Shown: in pieces, positions 34,482 through 34,764 of the stretch
Position numbering within the stretch: the first letter of the stretch is position 1
Layout of the letters: every line of letters begins with the position of its first letter
Source: Phycisphaera mikurensis NBRC 102666
GTDB taxonomy: Bacteria > Planctomycetota > Phycisphaerae > Phycisphaerales > SM1A02
Reading direction: 5' to 3'
Assembly: GCA_945870475.1 (NCBI GenBank)
Contig: CAMBSR010000001.1
Coordinates: 1-34,764, forward strand
Length of the DNA: 34,764 nt
The notes under the pieces: model-generated
Databases searched by the model: none
Told to the model about the DNA's origin: nothing
The model's input: the letters and a program-made list of their open reading frames with translations, nothing else
Made by a program: the position numbers and the translations under genes

Positions 34482-34764
34482 ATGAAGGAACGCCGACCGA
34501 TCAACACCTCGCAGGAGCTCGGCGCCGAAGCAGGCACCGGCGGCCGCGTGCGCGGCATGCGAGGCAGGCTCCGTCGCCGCAGCGGCAAGCCGCTGCCCGG
34601 GGTCAAGGTGCTCCCCACCATGATGACGCTCGCGAACCTGGTGTGCGGGTTCGCAGCCATCTACTACTCGGCGCGCGCCGGCGAGAGCGGCGGACCCACG
34701 CCCTTCGGCTGGCATCCGCTCACGGTGGCCGGCGTGCTGGTGTTCCTGGGCATGGCATTCGATG
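34482..34764 (+). CDS. pssA: CDP-diacylglycerol--serine O-phosphatidyltransferase, N-terminal part (cut by window edge)
   Basis: 94 complete codons from ATG at 34482, running off the window. A basic N-terminus (RGRLRRRSGKPLPGVKV) precedes 'LPTMMTLANLVCGFAAIYYS', the typical first helix of bacterial PssA (LPTxxTxxNLxxGF). A second hydrophobic segment follows, ending 'VFLGMAFD', just where the DGxxAR CDP-alcohol phosphotransferase motif should begin past the window edge. It makes phosphatidylserine, the precursor of phosphatidylethanolamine, in the inner membrane. It starts 20 nt after the lipoprotein stop, in the AsmA-like operon. The catalytic motif is not visible here. Confidence 0.8.
   Translation, partial: MKERRPINTSQELGAEAGTGGRVRGMRGRLRRRSGKPLPGVKVLPTMMTLANLVCGFAAIYYSARAGESGGPTPFGWHPLTVAGVLVFLGMAFD

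Noticed and set aside
1..34764. Mobile elements, CRISPR arrays, defence islands or riboswitches
   Set aside because: I found no transposase, integrase, regularly spaced repeats or recognisable conserved aptamer, and gene content is housekeeping throughout.

Overview
This is a high-GC bacterial chromosome segment carrying ordinary core genes: wall and shape, lipoprotein maturation, central carbon metabolism, tRNA and tRNA modification, isoprenoid synthesis and phospholipid synthesis. I see no phage, insertion sequence, CRISPR array or other sign of recent transfer. The gene content suggests a planctomycete, most likely of the class Phycisphaerae: a Gram-negative-type envelope (Lnt, several lipoproteins), a PEP-CTERM-like secreted protein, a DUF1570-type metallopeptidase lipoprotein, the 'alternative' GlmU-like protein, a nucleoside:H+ symporter-like MFS carrier and a large AsmA-like protein. 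This assignment is inferred from family resemblance, not from a database search. At gene ends TGA dominates, TAA occurs twice and TAG does not occur.

Layout. Positions 1-3934 (minus) hold a shape/wall operon read mreB, mreC, mreD, a GlmU-like gene, then polA (only its first 14 codons are in the window). Positions 4058-5401 (minus) hold a separate two-gene unit with its own promoter and terminator: a membrane coiled-coil protein built like MreC, and a 57-residue single-pass membrane protein. Positions 5398-12826 (minus) run pgk, a TlpA-like thioredoxin/TPR protein, rpe, a degenerate histidine-phosphatase-fold protein, accD and an lnt gene fused to a HEAT-repeat lipoprotein domain. Positions 12844-16922 (plus) carry miaA and topA; topA is interrupted by one in-frame TAG codon. 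Positions 17008-19145 (minus) carry a PEP-CTERM-like secreted protein and an MFS carrier. Positions 19284-20709 (plus) carry ispG, tRNA-Ser(UGA) and a terminator. Positions 20764-26207 (minus) carry valS, a DUF1570-like lipoprotein and an SMP-30-like protein. Positions 26206-27264 (plus) encode a TPR-like lipoprotein whose start codon overlaps that of valS. A pteridine-reductase-like SDR follows at 27218-27967 (minus). The window ends with a plus-strand operon (28023 onward): an AsmA-like protein, a LOG-family protein, a lipoprotein and the start of pssA.

Main points for a second look. (1) topA is complete except for TAG at codon 301. (2) The Lnt-HEAT fusion has an internal lipobox, so the enzyme that acylates lipoproteins may carry its own substrate. 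(3) Five genes that open transcription units have a TANNNT hexamer 6-9 nt before the start codon and no usefully placed Shine-Dalgarno sequence, which points to leaderless transcription. (4) The MreC-like coiled-coil protein and its 57-residue partner lie directly upstream of mreBCD. (5) A histidine-phosphatase-like protein has lost its catalytic RHG motif. No gap longer than 300 bases lacks a gene.
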